From Bacteriovorax sp037444575 (lineage in GTDB: Bacteria > Bdellovibrionota > Bacteriovoracia > Bacteriovoracales > Bacteriovoracaceae), in NCBI GenBank assembly GCA_037444575.1, contig JBBIME010000008.1:62001-126000 (forward strand): DNA of 64,000 bases, written 5' to 3'. Shown here piece after piece: positions 17,194-26,084 of this stretch (the first letter of the stretch is position 1; every line of letters starts with the position of its first letter). The position numbers and the translations under genes were made by a program. Under the pieces are notes generated by a model. That model had not been told where the DNA came from. It saw only the letters and a program-made list of their open reading frames with translations, and did no database searches.

Positions 17194-18672
17194 ATGCGCT
17201 TAACTTGCCCCCTCATTCTTACCCTTATTCTTTCTTCATGCTCAACATACAAGGTTCAAGGACCTTCTCAAATACCATCAACAGAACGTGGACCAAGCTC
17301 TTTTAATGAAGAGGTGAATTTCAATAAGAATTTTGAGGCCATGATGGATTCACAAGATCCAGAGAAGGAATTTCTAGATTATTTAACAAGAACAAAAAGT
17401 CTTTATGTGAGAGCTGAAGTTAATCTAGCTGATTTTGACCACGAGTTGGATGAAGCAGTAGCCTCAAATAATTCTGTTGTTTTTGAAAATTCAAAAAACT
17501 ACAAGAAGCTAATTGTTATGTGGAACTTAGGTCATAGACTAGAGGACAAAATCATTTTCAATTATTTGAAACTTTCTGATGTGTCCCATGATAAATCTCT
17601 TCCAGTAGAAAAAAGAGCAATGGCCAAAGATATTCTTTTTAAATTTAAAGGAAAATTGGAATCAAAAGATCCAATGGAACAAATCGCATTTGATGGACTA
17701 AAATCAAAGATTGCTTCGGCAATGAGAGAGAGAAGAGGAATTGCAAACAAGACATCTTCTAAAGACCAAGGGTACGCTTCGACAATACATTCTATTGCTC
17801 AGATTGAGCAAGACGCCGCAGAACTTCCAGTTAAAAGTTTCGTAGACGATCATGAAAAACTATCGGCCGTAAGACATTACCGCGAAAAGATGCGTGAAAT
17901 GGGAAAAGTAGAACAAGAATCTAATGACGAACTCACTCAGAAAATTGATAGCGATACAGAAAAACTTCAAATGGTAGATGCTTCAGGAAGAGAGCCACAG
18001 AGTGTATTGAAACTTTATCCAAGTACAACCTCTAGTGGAAATATTCTGGGACTAAGTTTTCCTAAGAATGTTTGGGCGCTTACATACGATGATGGGCCAA
18101 ACCCAATTTATACTCCACAGATCTTAAAAAACTTAGAAGAGCTTGGGATTAAAGCGACATTTTTTTGGTTAGCAGAAAATGTTGTTCGCTATAAAAGTAT
18201 AGTCGATATGGTTGGTGAACAAGGAATGGCCAGAGAAAATCACTCTTGGTCTCACCCTCAATTACCAAAGCTTAGTGCAGAAAAATTACAAAAAGAAATT
18301 GTTCAATCAACAGAAGTTGATGCAAAAGCCTACGGTGAAAAGCCAAGATTTTTCCGTTGTCCATATGGAGCAGGGAACGCTGTTCCTAGAATCAGACAAA
18401 TGATTGCTAATCAAGGCATGATTCACGTTTTCTGGAACGTAGATACACTAGATTGGCAGGATAAAGACCCTGATTCAATTGTGGCCAGAGCTCAAAAACA
18501 GATGAAGGCAAATGGACGCGGTGTTGTTCTTTTCCACGATGTGCACCCTCAATCTGTAGTTGCTTCAAAAAAATTGGTCGAATGGTCTAAGAATTTGAAA
18601 GGAACTGAAAACGAAATCCGTTGGGTGACACTTCCTGAAATCGTAGATGAGTTAAATGGGGCAAAAAAATAA
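17194..18672 (+). CDS. Polysaccharide (peptidoglycan) deacetylase lipoprotein
   Basis: This 492-aa protein has a lipoprotein signal (ILSSC, Cys about residue 16), a long helical region (about 30-270) and a C-terminal NodB/CE4 deacetylase domain (about 290-485). The metal and catalytic residues are visible: D299-D300 in TYDDGP, H350 and H354 in HSWSHP, FFRCPYGAGN, and VVLFHDVHP. CE4 enzymes remove acetyl groups from GlcNAc or MurNAc in peptidoglycan or chitin. The start has a strong AGAGGAG site. The stop codon TAA overlaps the likely AUA start of the next lipoprotein gene. Related enzymes deacetylate prey wall in Bdellovibrio, which makes a predatory role possible here. Confidence 0.87.
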   Translation: MRLTCPLILTLILSSCSTYKVQGPSQIPSTERGPSSFNEEVNFNKNFEAMMDSQDPEKEFLDYLTRTKSLYVRAEVNLADFDHELDEAVASNNSVVFENSKNYKKLIVMWNLGHRLEDKIIFNYLKLSDVSHDKSLPVEKRAMAKDILFKFKGKLESKDPMEQIAFDGLKSKIASAMRERRGIANKTSSKDQGYASTIHSIAQIEQDAAELPVKSFVDDHEKLSAVRHYREKMREMGKVEQESNDELTQKIDSDTEKLQMVDASGREPQSVLKLYPSTTSSGNILGLSFPKNVWALTYDDGPNPIYTPQILKNLEELGIKATFFWLAENVVRYKSIVDMVGEQGMARENHSWSHPQLPKLSAEKLQKEIVQSTEVDAKAYGEKPRFFRCPYGAGNAVPRIRQMIANQGMIHVFWNVDTLDWQDKDPDSIVARAQKQMKANGRGVVLFHDVHPQSVVASKKLVEWSKNLKGTENEIRWVTLPEIVDELNGAKK

Positions 18673-19142
18673 AGACTGTAACACTATTTTTTACTTTATT
18701 TATTATTTCCTGCCAGACGAACCAAAAATTGTCTCTGTCTAGCATGGAGAAAATTCATCGTTTGGATGACGCTGCAAATTTCTTAATGCTCGTGTCTGAT
18801 CAAGAGAAGGGGTTAACTGAAACTTGTCACTTAACGCCGGAAGAGGCCTTAAACATGCTTCAGCCCCTTCATGCCAAGATCGATGAAGAGACTCAAAATG
18901 GGAAATACGCTATCACGGCTAGCCACCTGAACTTATGTGAGGATAGCTGCCATTGTGGTCTTTATTCTGATTTGGCCCAGGATCAAAGATTAAAAGATAA
19001 GCTTTTTATTAAGGCCCAGTCTCTACCTAAGAAGAAGCAGATTGATTGCGCTTTAATTACATCAAAATGGATTTGTAATGATTCCCTTCTTAAAGACTTA
19101 AAATCAGAATTAAGTACAATGCTTCCTTCAAACGCTCAATAG
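18669..19142 (+). CDS. Small Cys-rich lipoprotein, apparent AUA start
   Basis: The conventional frame begins at TTG 18729 with no signal peptide. Reading the same frame upstream to the previous stop (18648) gives a textbook lipoprotein signal: KTVTLFFTLFIISC with the lipobox FIISC, then QTNQK. The only sensible start is ATA at 18669, which overlaps the upstream TAA as ATAA and has a GGGG ribosome site 7 bp before it. The mature protein is about 143 aa with several cysteines (including LCEDSCHCGLY) and no family I recognise. Either AUA is used as a coupled start, or an ATG has mutated or been misread. An accessory role to the deacetylase is plausible. Confidence 0.65.
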   Translation: MKTVTLFFTLFIISCQTNQKLSLSSMEKIHRLDDAANFLMLVSDQEKGLTETCHLTPEEALNMLQPLHAKIDEETQNGKYAITASHLNLCEDSCHCGLYSDLAQDQRLKDKLFIKAQSLPKKKQIDCALITSKWICNDSLLKDLKSELSTMLPSNAQ

Positions 19143-19148
19143 GAAAAA

Positions 19149-19184
19149 CCCTAAACTTCTCTTCTTTTGTTTAGGGAAAATTTT
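19149..19184 (+). terminator. Possible weak terminator
   Basis: CCCTAAAC (19149-19156) and GTTTAGGG (19169-19176) form a perfect 8-bp stem with a 12-nt loop, followed by AAAATTTT. It sits 7 bp after the lipoprotein stop. The U-tract is short, so termination may be partial. Confidence 0.5.
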
Positions 19185-19239
19185 ACATTAAATCTCTTCA
19201 ATTCTTGCACTGAACGGCTATCAACGATATTGAAGATTG

Positions 19240-20520
19240 ATGAGGATAATAAATTTTATTATTTTAATGCTGCTCTCTGGATTTTTCCAAATCCATGCTA
19301 GCGAGACGACGGATCAAAACTGGAAGGAGCAACTAAAACTTCAGAAGCTCGCATCCGAAGATCAGTCTTATTGCTATACCGATGAGAGAGGTAAAGTTGA
19401 AGGCGTAAACGTTGATATGCGGATCCGTCTTGCCTCTGTTTCAAAATTGCTCACCTCATTATGGGCAATAGAAAGATTAAGTCTTGATTTCAAATACGAT
19501 ACAAAACTTTTCATCAAAGGGAACAACCTTCACATTCAAGGAAGCTTTGATCCGTTTGTTGGAAATGAAAAAATGTTTTTTCTTCTCTCTGAGCTTAACA
19601 ATATCGGGTATAAAAAATTCGATACAATTACATTCGATAGAAATCTTCTCGTTAACCCATATGTTCAGTACGCAGCTTATTACCCAGTGGTAAATGCAGA
19701 GACTAACATTGTAAATTTAAAAAATTATTTCAATACAAAGTTATGGTCAGCAGAAACAAAAGCGGAATACTTATATTTTTACAACAACGACCAAGATGGA
19801 AGATTTAAAAAAGAAGTAGAATTCGAAGTTAGCAATGTAAAGTATGTTGATGAAAACCCTTTTCCAAATGATGATACTGTAAAAGTATACACCCTTTCTT
19901 CACCATCCCTTTATAAATACCTAAAAGAAATGAATGTTAAATCTCATAACTACGTTGCCGAGGTGATCTTTGCCCAACTTGGTGGAGCACCTAAATTTGA
20001 AGAATATTTAAAGGGGCGATTCAATTTATCAGCGGATAAAATTCATTTTTTCTCAGGAAGTGGTTTGCCTTTTATCGAAAGCGGAATAAGAAAAGATAAT
20101 TATGCCACATGCTCGGTTATGCTTGATTTAATTGCAGAATTAAAAAATGCGATTGAAAGACAACATAAAGAAATTGAGGACCTGGTAGCTGTGCCTGGAA
20201 GTGATCAGGGAACTTTTAGAAATCGTGTTTTTCCTGAAGATTATAAGAACACCTTCGTCGCTAAAACTGGGACACTTGTTCATACTTCAACATTGGCCGG
20301 GGCACTGAATACGAAGAAGGGATTTAGCTTCTTTGGGATTTTCAACCAATCAACGGATATCGTTGGGTCTAAGATTGTCCAAAATTTCATGGTCGAATCC
20401 ATTATGACTGAAATGGGGGGGCCTTCAGCCTTTAACTATGTTGTCGAAAAATTCCGTACTTATAATATAAAAATGGACATCAAGAGTGATTTTTCTTCAA
20501 TTGAAGAGGGACTTTTTTGA
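19240..20520 (+). CDS. DacB-type D-Ala-D-Ala carboxypeptidase/endopeptidase (PBP4 family)
   Basis: The 427-aa product (from ATG 19240) has a signal peptide (about 1-20) and the three penicillin-binding motifs: SVSK (S66-K69), SHN (S235-N237) and KTG (342-344). It should cleave peptide crosslinks or terminal D-Ala in peptidoglycan. Only about 170 residues separate SxxK from SxN, clearly fewer than in E. coli PBP4. The extra surface domain (domain III) therefore appears to be missing, as reported for the prey-modifying DacB proteins of Bdellovibrio. It lies within a run of cell-wall genes. Confidence 0.83.
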   Translation: MRIINFIILMLLSGFFQIHASETTDQNWKEQLKLQKLASEDQSYCYTDERGKVEGVNVDMRIRLASVSKLLTSLWAIERLSLDFKYDTKLFIKGNNLHIQGSFDPFVGNEKMFFLLSELNNIGYKKFDTITFDRNLLVNPYVQYAAYYPVVNAETNIVNLKNYFNTKLWSAETKAEYLYFYNNDQDGRFKKEVEFEVSNVKYVDENPFPNDDTVKVYTLSSPSLYKYLKEMNVKSHNYVAEVIFAQLGGAPKFEEYLKGRFNLSADKIHFFSGSGLPFIESGIRKDNYATCSVMLDLIAELKNAIERQHKEIEDLVAVPGSDQGTFRNRVFPEDYKNTFVAKTGTLVHTSTLAGALNTKKGFSFFGIFNQSTDIVGSKIVQNFMVESIMTEMGGPSAFNYVVEKFRTYNIKMDIKSDFSSIEEGLF

Positions 20521-20539
20521 TTTTTTGGTATAAAAAGCA

Positions 20540-21340
20540 ATGATGAAAAACAAATGTCTATCTAATAAGAGAAGTTCACAGCTTTTACTGGTTTGTTGTA
20601 TCTTGTCACTCTTTACTCTTTCTTTAATTAAGCCGTCGTTTGCTCAGGATGACAGTTTAGCAGGCAGCTATTTAAAAATTGATAGCTTCAGCTTTGTTGA
20701 AGCAAATCTTTCAGATCTGGGAGACCCAGTTCTTCTTTGGGCCACTAATTATCGTCTCCCTGAATATGTAGACGGATCAGGAGATGTTCCTCTAAGAGAT
20801 GCCGCAGGAAATGAACTCGGCCCCAAAATACCCTTAGGAGAATGGTGCAAAAGCGCTCTAGAAGGTTCTGTGCGAATTGTATTTAAAGACGGAAGCGCTA
20901 AAACTTATAATTACGATAAAACTACTGATGATTTTCCAAATGATTGTAGCAAATTCTATTCATTCAAATTAGGAAAAACAAAATTCAGAGTGGCCCATGG
21001 ATCCTTTGGTGATGGAATTGGAGATTTCCGGCTTGCGCCTTATAGAACTTTAGCAACAGATCCTAAACTCATTCCGACGGGAACTGTTATTTATATACCA
21101 GAAGCAAGAGGAGCTAAAATTATTCTCCCTACTGGTGAATCAGTTTTACATGATGGATATTTTTTCGCCGGAGATATCGGAGGCGCGATCAAATCAAATC
21201 ACGTTGATGTTTTTATCGGCTCAAATGAAGATTCGCCATTCTTTCCTTGGATCACTAATACGAGCAAAAAACCTTTTAAAGCTTATATTGTTAAGGATCA
21301 GGATATAATCACTTCTCTTACAGAGCTTCACCTTAAGTAA
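20540..21340 (+). CDS. Secreted 3D-domain (MltA-like) protein
   Basis: This 266-aa protein has a long N-terminal signal sequence (about 10-35, ending SFAQ) and a C-terminal 3D domain (about 165-245), the six-stranded double-psi barrel of MltA-type transglycosylases. The signature includes YRTLATDPKLIPTGTVIYIP and the aspartate motif FFAGDIGGAIKSNHVDVFIG. Family members cleave glycan strands, and the conserved Asp acts as catalyst. The N-terminal 130 residues are unassigned. It starts 19 bp after the dacB-like gene. Confidence 0.78.
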   Translation: MMKNKCLSNKRSSQLLLVCCILSLFTLSLIKPSFAQDDSLAGSYLKIDSFSFVEANLSDLGDPVLLWATNYRLPEYVDGSGDVPLRDAAGNELGPKIPLGEWCKSALEGSVRIVFKDGSAKTYNYDKTTDDFPNDCSKFYSFKLGKTKFRVAHGSFGDGIGDFRLAPYRTLATDPKLIPTGTVIYIPEARGAKIILPTGESVLHDGYFFAGDIGGAIKSNHVDVFIGSNEDSPFFPWITNTSKKPFKAYIVKDQDIITSLTELHLK

Positions 21341-21448
21341 TTTCATACAAAAAAATTATAGCTCCCTTTTAAATTTTCAATGCCATGGTCAGTATTGAAG
21401 GCAAAAAACCTTTGCTGTATTTCTATGTTCTTTTGAAAGGGGGAGCCT

Positions 21449-22450
21449 ATGAGAAAATGGATTCTTGGATCAAGTCTTGCGAGTTTGGGAACAATTGCTC
21501 TTACATTAGGTTGTGCTCAAGCAAATGAACAACAATCAAGCCATCTAAAAGTTTTAGATCGTATGATGTACACAATTAATCCTAGTGCAACAATTGAAGG
21601 ACCTCAATTTAGAGATCAAGGCGATAAAATTGAAAAATCAAAATACGCTTCAAGTTTAGTCTCAATCATTTTGAAAGAAGCAGATAAAAAGGCAAAAAAG
21701 TATCTTGAAGCTGGAGATACGCAAGCTTATTACGCTTTTCTAGCTCTAGGTTTGACAGTTCCTCTTCATGAAGGCTTGTATGTCCATTTTAGAAATGTCG
21801 ACGGAGACGTTTGCAGAAAGGATGCTAATAATGGTGATTTGGTAAAGAAAGCAGGGCCAACAATCTATAAAATTTTTGCTCAGTATTTTAAAGATCCTTC
21901 AAATCCTTTTTTTCCAAATTGTGAAGAAATGAAAACAACAATGGGTGTAAAACAGATGATCCGAGGTGGAGATGGAACGGATTTGAGTATTATGCAGGTG
22001 AGTATTCGTTGGCACTTTGATGATTTTCTTGCCAATAAAAAATATGAAAGTGTTTCTAAAACATTAAACTATGGCCTTGGAATACTATTAAATGGTTTTA
22101 ACCCAGTTTATAGAAATGCTGCTGATTATACATGTCTATTCGATGATGTTAACAAAAAGAAAATGAATTACATCAGTCTTATCAGAGGTGTTTGGGCAGG
22201 AAAATACAACTCTGGATCACTTGTTCAAACATGTCGATTCGCTGATCCAAATTCTCCTTATAAAGGTCACGATATAAATTTTGCAAAAAATTTGGATAAA
22301 ATTTTAAATTTCCAAGGAGTCATTCCTGCCGATTATATTGGAAATTTAAATGTTGAAGGGGTTACTGCTGATGCGATTAAAGAAGTTATCACCAACCTCA
22401 AAAATAATAAAAACAATAGAACTGCTCTGGATAAAGTACTGGCCCAATAA
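21449..22450 (+). CDS. Secreted protein, possibly a divergent lytic transglycosylase
   Basis: The 333-aa product has a signal sequence (about 1-25); a cysteine in LTLGC could make it a lipoprotein. The body has the order of landmarks seen in SLT-fold enzymes: a helix with Glu (VPLHEGLYVHFRNVD), a GLMQI-like segment (TDLSIMQVSIRWHF) and a late KYNSGS with GHDINFAKNLDKIL. No single motif is decisive, so the assignment is tentative. A strong GAAAGGGGGAG site precedes the start. The next gene begins directly after its stop, so the two are probably functionally linked. Confidence 0.6.
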   Translation: MRKWILGSSLASLGTIALTLGCAQANEQQSSHLKVLDRMMYTINPSATIEGPQFRDQGDKIEKSKYASSLVSIILKEADKKAKKYLEAGDTQAYYAFLALGLTVPLHEGLYVHFRNVDGDVCRKDANNGDLVKKAGPTIYKIFAQYFKDPSNPFFPNCEEMKTTMGVKQMIRGGDGTDLSIMQVSIRWHFDDFLANKKYESVSKTLNYGLGILLNGFNPVYRNAADYTCLFDDVNKKKMNYISLIRGVWAGKYNSGSLVQTCRFADPNSPYKGHDINFAKNLDKILNFQGVIPADYIGNLNVEGVTADAIKEVITNLKNNKNNRTALDKVLAQ

Positions 22451-23323
22451 ATGAAAATTAGAATCTTTTATTTGTTAGCTGCGATTTCTTGCATTCTCCT
22501 TTGGGGAAAGTTTCAAATCGCAGATAAAATTCATTCGGGAGCTTATGCTGATTCCGTAAAATCAACAAATGCAATTCTTTCGAATGATCGAAAACGGTTG
22601 GAAAAAAATCTAAAAAAAGAAATTCTTCAAGATGAAAATTGGGTTAAAGTCAATGATTACTCAATAGAAGTTAAAAATCTGGTCACAAAAAAAAATGCTA
22701 AAGAATTATTCAAGCTTAGCAATGAAAGCATTGAAGAGCTTGCCAGTTGCTTAAAGAAAAATTTCTGTGGGATGGAAAGAAGGAGTGATGATGATTCTTA
22801 TTTTGATGATTCCAGAACTCCTGGACATATTCTTCTCTCCAGAAATCTTGAAATTATGTATGAGTCTTTAAAAATAAATCCTGGATTAAAAAACGAAGTT
22901 GATTGGGATTTAGTCAGAGAATTAACAGATAGTGCCAATGAAAAAGTTCAGGTCATCGCCATGGATCTTTTAAAAAGCTTTAATACAAAAGATAATGGAA
23001 CTGAAAAACTGATAAAGATTGTTGATAACTATAGAGGAAATGCGAAAGCAGATGCTTTGGTCGAGCTTTCATCTAGAGCTTCAGAAGAAGATCATTCACT
23101 TCTTCTGACTGCTATTGAAAAATCTTTTGCAGATGATGATCCTAATACTGCCATAAGTGTTGTGGAAAAATTAGGCAAAATGCATTTGTCTAAAAATGAA
23201 ATCGAAAGAGTCTCCAAAAATTTATGCCATTATAAAGAAAATGGGGCGGATGAGCCCAATTGGAAAATGATTAATTATGAAATTGGAAAACTGGAAGTGG
23301 ATTTAGATAAAATTTGTAATTAG
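22451..23323 (+). CDS. Membrane-anchored helical-repeat protein, unknown function
   Basis: This 290-aa protein has one N-terminal hydrophobic segment (about 4-20), probably an uncleaved anchor, then an all-helical region. From about residue 155 the helices look like HEAT-type repeats (segments such as ANEKVQVIAMDLLKS and AKADALVELSSRAS), suggesting a protein-binding scaffold. Its ATG follows the preceding stop without a gap (TAAATG), so it is translationally linked to the transglycosylase-like gene and may modulate it. Its stop overlaps the convergent TonB-domain gene's stop by 4 bp. Confidence 0.6.
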   Translation: MKIRIFYLLAAISCILLWGKFQIADKIHSGAYADSVKSTNAILSNDRKRLEKNLKKEILQDENWVKVNDYSIEVKNLVTKKNAKELFKLSNESIEELASCLKKNFCGMERRSDDDSYFDDSRTPGHILLSRNLEIMYESLKINPGLKNEVDWDLVRELTDSANEKVQVIAMDLLKSFNTKDNGTEKLIKIVDNYRGNAKADALVELSSRASEEDHSLLLTAIEKSFADDDPNTAISVVEKLGKMHLSKNEIERVSKNLCHYKENGADEPNWKMINYEIGKLEVDLDKICN

Positions 23324-23886
23324 TTTTTCAATTTGAATTCAAAGCTTTTTTCAAAACTACCAGATGATCCTTTTTTAAGTCTCCATTCATTAACAGCATT
23401 AATGACAGCTTCATCTAGCATTTTTACTCCGCTTGATTCTGTAATCTCTACTTTAGTTACAATTCCTTCATTGTTGTAAAAGGCCATGGCCTTTACTTTT
23501 CCTTCAAGTCCTCTCTGTCTAGCGACAGGGGGATAAAGAGGTTCTATGACAAGCACAAAAGAGAAAGGACCTTCACTTTTAGCGGCCCCAGCTGCGCCTT
23601 CGCCATTTGTGCTCTCTGAATTAGAATTACTATGCCCAACTGAATTAGTCGGTTTTGCTTTTGTTTCATTTGCCATGCTTTTTTTAGAGTGACCTTCAGT
23701 ACTTTTCGCTGTGCCTTTTTGGGAAAGAGAAAAGCCGCTTAAGTCAATTTCATGCATTGAAGAATGGGAAGAAGGCGTGGCGGTTTCAAACTCTGTTGAG
23801 GGGGTTTTTTTTAAAGCGAGAAGACCCAAAGGGATTGCGTGAAGAAAAAGAGCAATCATAAAGGGAATGAATTTGTTAGTTCGCAT
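23320..23886 (-). CDS. TonB C-terminal-domain protein
   Basis: The product (188 aa from ATG 23886) has an N-terminal membrane anchor (about 8-25), a low-complexity Ser/Gly/Asn/Lys linker (about 30-105) and a TonB_C domain (about 110-188) with LYPPVARQRGLEGKVKAMAFY and DEAVINAVNEWRLKKG. It likely spans the periplasm and passes energy from an ExbBD/TolQR motor to an outer-membrane partner, but no receptor is adjacent. A TTG at 23907 would add seven residues and is less likely. Confidence 0.75.
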   Translation of the reverse strand: MRTNKFIPFMIALFLHAIPLGLLALKKTPSTEFETATPSSHSSMHEIDLSGFSLSQKGTAKSTEGHSKKSMANETKAKPTNSVGHSNSNSESTNGEGAAGAAKSEGPFSFVLVIEPLYPPVARQRGLEGKVKAMAFYNNEGIVTKVEITESSGVKMLDEAVINAVNEWRLKKGSSGSFEKSFEFKLKN

Positions 23887-23939
23887 AAAAGATATCTTAT
23901 TGTACAATTTCAGAGAAAAAAAGTCGAAAGAGGGCCTTT

Positions 23940-24803
23940 ATGTTCATGGATAAAAAATTTCTTAAAATGCGCGATGGTACTGAACTCTATACTCAAATTA
24001 AAGAGACAGGCAGTCCTGTATGGATTGTTGCCACTCATGGAGTTGGTGAGCATATGGATCGCCATAAGTATATTCCAGAACTTTTTGGCCATGACTTCAA
24101 TATTTTCCAATATGATTTGCGAGGGCACGGTCGAAGTACCGGGAAAAGGGCCTATGTTAATAACTTTGATGAGTACATGGAAGACCTTAAAGAAATCATC
24201 CGTTATTTAAATGAGAAGTATCGCATGAAACGCTACATTCTTTTTGGACATTCGATGGGAGCGCTAATTACCTGTGCTTTTATGCAAAATTTTGTAGAAG
24301 AATCTCATTATCCAGAACGTGTTATTGTTAATGCTCCTCCTTGTGGTGCCGATGGACTTTTTGGAAAAGTATTAAAACTAATGCCTGTTACTTTGTTTAA
24401 AGGCGCGTGTGAAATTCCTTACTCATTTCCTGTCGGAGGCCTGGTAAATCTAGACATCTTGTCGCATGATCCTCGAGTTAAAGACGATTATTTGAAAGAT
24501 CCTCTTTGTTCCGTTAAGTTAGAATCAAAATTAATTTTTGAATTGATAAAGACGGCTCAAGCAACTTTTTCAAGACCTATTCGCTCGAAGTGTCCAAGCT
24601 TTGCCTCTGTCGGTGGATCAGATAGAGTTGTTGGTATCGATGATGTTGTAGCTTATTTTACGACGGTAGATAAATCTTTTAACTTCAAAGTAATCGATGG
24701 TGCTTACCATGAGATTCACAATGAAATTGAGAAATATCGCAAGCCATATTTTGATCATTTGAAATCTGTTTTCAACGAAGTTCTTTTTAGACCAGAACTT
24801 TAA
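23940..24803 (+). CDS. Alpha/beta hydrolase, monoacylglycerol lipase-like
   Basis: This 287-aa cytoplasmic protein is a serine hydrolase of the lysophospholipase/monoacylglycerol lipase group (Hydrolase_4). It shows the oxyanion region THGVGEH, the YDLRGHGRSTGKR motif, the nucleophile elbow GHSMG (Ser105), the late acidic region GGSDRVVG and the final His in GAYHEIHNE. It probably deacylates glycerides or lysophospholipids. Its stop overlaps the stop of the convergent M48 gene by 4 bp. Confidence 0.83.
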   Translation: MFMDKKFLKMRDGTELYTQIKETGSPVWIVATHGVGEHMDRHKYIPELFGHDFNIFQYDLRGHGRSTGKRAYVNNFDEYMEDLKEIIRYLNEKYRMKRYILFGHSMGALITCAFMQNFVEESHYPERVIVNAPPCGADGLFGKVLKLMPVTLFKGACEIPYSFPVGGLVNLDILSHDPRVKDDYLKDPLCSVKLESKLIFELIKTAQATFSRPIRSKCPSFASVGGSDRVVGIDDVVAYFTTVDKSFNFKVIDGAYHEIHNEIEKYRKPYFDHLKSVFNEVLFRPEL

Positions 24804-26044
24804 AACTTCTCTAAATAACTTACTCTCTCCAGTGCCGGTGGATGTGAAAAATAAAATTTGCTGTAAATCGGATCTGGAGTCAGAGTGCTAGCGTTGTCTT
24901 TATACATCTTTACTAAGGCAGAAATAAGTTTAGAGGCCTTAGCATTTTGAGAAGCAAATTCATCTGCTTCATACTCATATTTTCTTGAAAAGTAGGCTGA
25001 GATTGGAGTGAGGAAAAATGTGTAGACTCCTGAGACCATTGAAAACAAAGTAAGCGCCATATAATTTGAAGGAGTGTGAACACCATGACCTTCAAAAAAC
25101 ATAAGATTGTTTTTTAAATAACCAAGTAGAGCAAATCCAAGAAAGCTTAAAATAAATCCTTTAATCATCCCTTTAATAATATGTTTTTTCTTCATGTGCC
25201 CTAATTCATGGGCTAGAACTGCTTCAACTTCTTCTGCTTCAAGTGATTGAATAAGTGTATCGTAAAAAACGATGCGCTTATTTTTTCCAAATCCTGTAAA
25301 GTAAGCATTTCCATGTCCGCTTCTTTTAGAGGCATCCATTACAAACAGACCAGAGCTTTTAAAACCACAGCGAGAAAGTAAATTTAATATTTTTTCTTTC
25401 ACTTCTCCATCTTCTAGGGGAGAAAATTTATTGAAGATCGGAGCAATAAAAGTTGGAAAAATAAAAACTAAAAGAAGTTGTATTACTGATAAAAAGAGGA
25501 AGGCATACAACCACCAATTGTTTCCTAGTTTTTGCATGATCCACAAGATGGAATAGGCAATTGGTCCACCAAGAATTAGAGCAAGAGCTGCGCCCTTCAT
25601 TCGATCAGTGATAAATGTTTTCCATGTTGTTTTATTAAATCCATATTTTTCTTCAATCACGAATGTAAAATAAAGAGAGTGAGGAAGAGCAAGTATTGAA
25701 GAGATAATTCCTAAGAGAGCAAAAAAGATTAGTCCGCTGCTAATTTCTGATTTCCCGTATGTCATGGCATAACGGTTTAAAACCTCAAGTCCTCCCCCCA
25801 AAGTCCAAGTTAAAAAAAGTGCAAGATCAAAGAGGTGAAAAAATTGATTCACTTTTATTTTCTCTACAGAATAATCAGCGGCCTTTTGGTGATCTTCTAA
25901 AGTTATATGAGAAGCAAATTTAGATGGAACTGAATTTCGATTTTTGACGATATGATCTAGATTTCTTTTATCTAGGACACTTTCAATAAGGCTCTTTAAA
26001 AAAAGAGCAACCAGAAATACTTTGGTAAATATATTGGCTTCCAT
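24800..26044 (-). CDS. M48 Ste24-type membrane metalloprotease
   Basis: The 414-aa product matches CAAX prenyl protease 1 (Ste24) homologues: N-terminal membrane helices with the family's N-terminal domain (about 1-185), then the zinc motif HELGH (about residue 277, VLAHELGHMKKKH) and the third ligand region EYEADEFA. Bacterial members are thought to act in membrane-protein quality control, since prenylation is rare in bacteria. It is a single gene transcribed toward the lipase-like gene. Confidence 0.88.
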   Translation of the reverse strand: MEANIFTKVFLVALFLKSLIESVLDKRNLDHIVKNRNSVPSKFASHITLEDHQKAADYSVEKIKVNQFFHLFDLALFLTWTLGGGLEVLNRYAMTYGKSEISSGLIFFALLGIISSILALPHSLYFTFVIEEKYGFNKTTWKTFITDRMKGAALALILGGPIAYSILWIMQKLGNNWWLYAFLFLSVIQLLLVFIFPTFIAPIFNKFSPLEDGEVKEKILNLLSRCGFKSSGLFVMDASKRSGHGNAYFTGFGKNKRIVFYDTLIQSLEAEEVEAVLAHELGHMKKKHIIKGMIKGFILSFLGFALLGYLKNNLMFFEGHGVHTPSNYMALTLFSMVSGVYTFFLTPISAYFSRKYEYEADEFASQNAKASKLISALVKMYKDNASTLTPDPIYSKFYFSHPPALERVSYLEKF

Positions 26045-26084
26045 CAGGCACCTTTGTCATTTTGAGGTTTAAAACTTTTATTCT

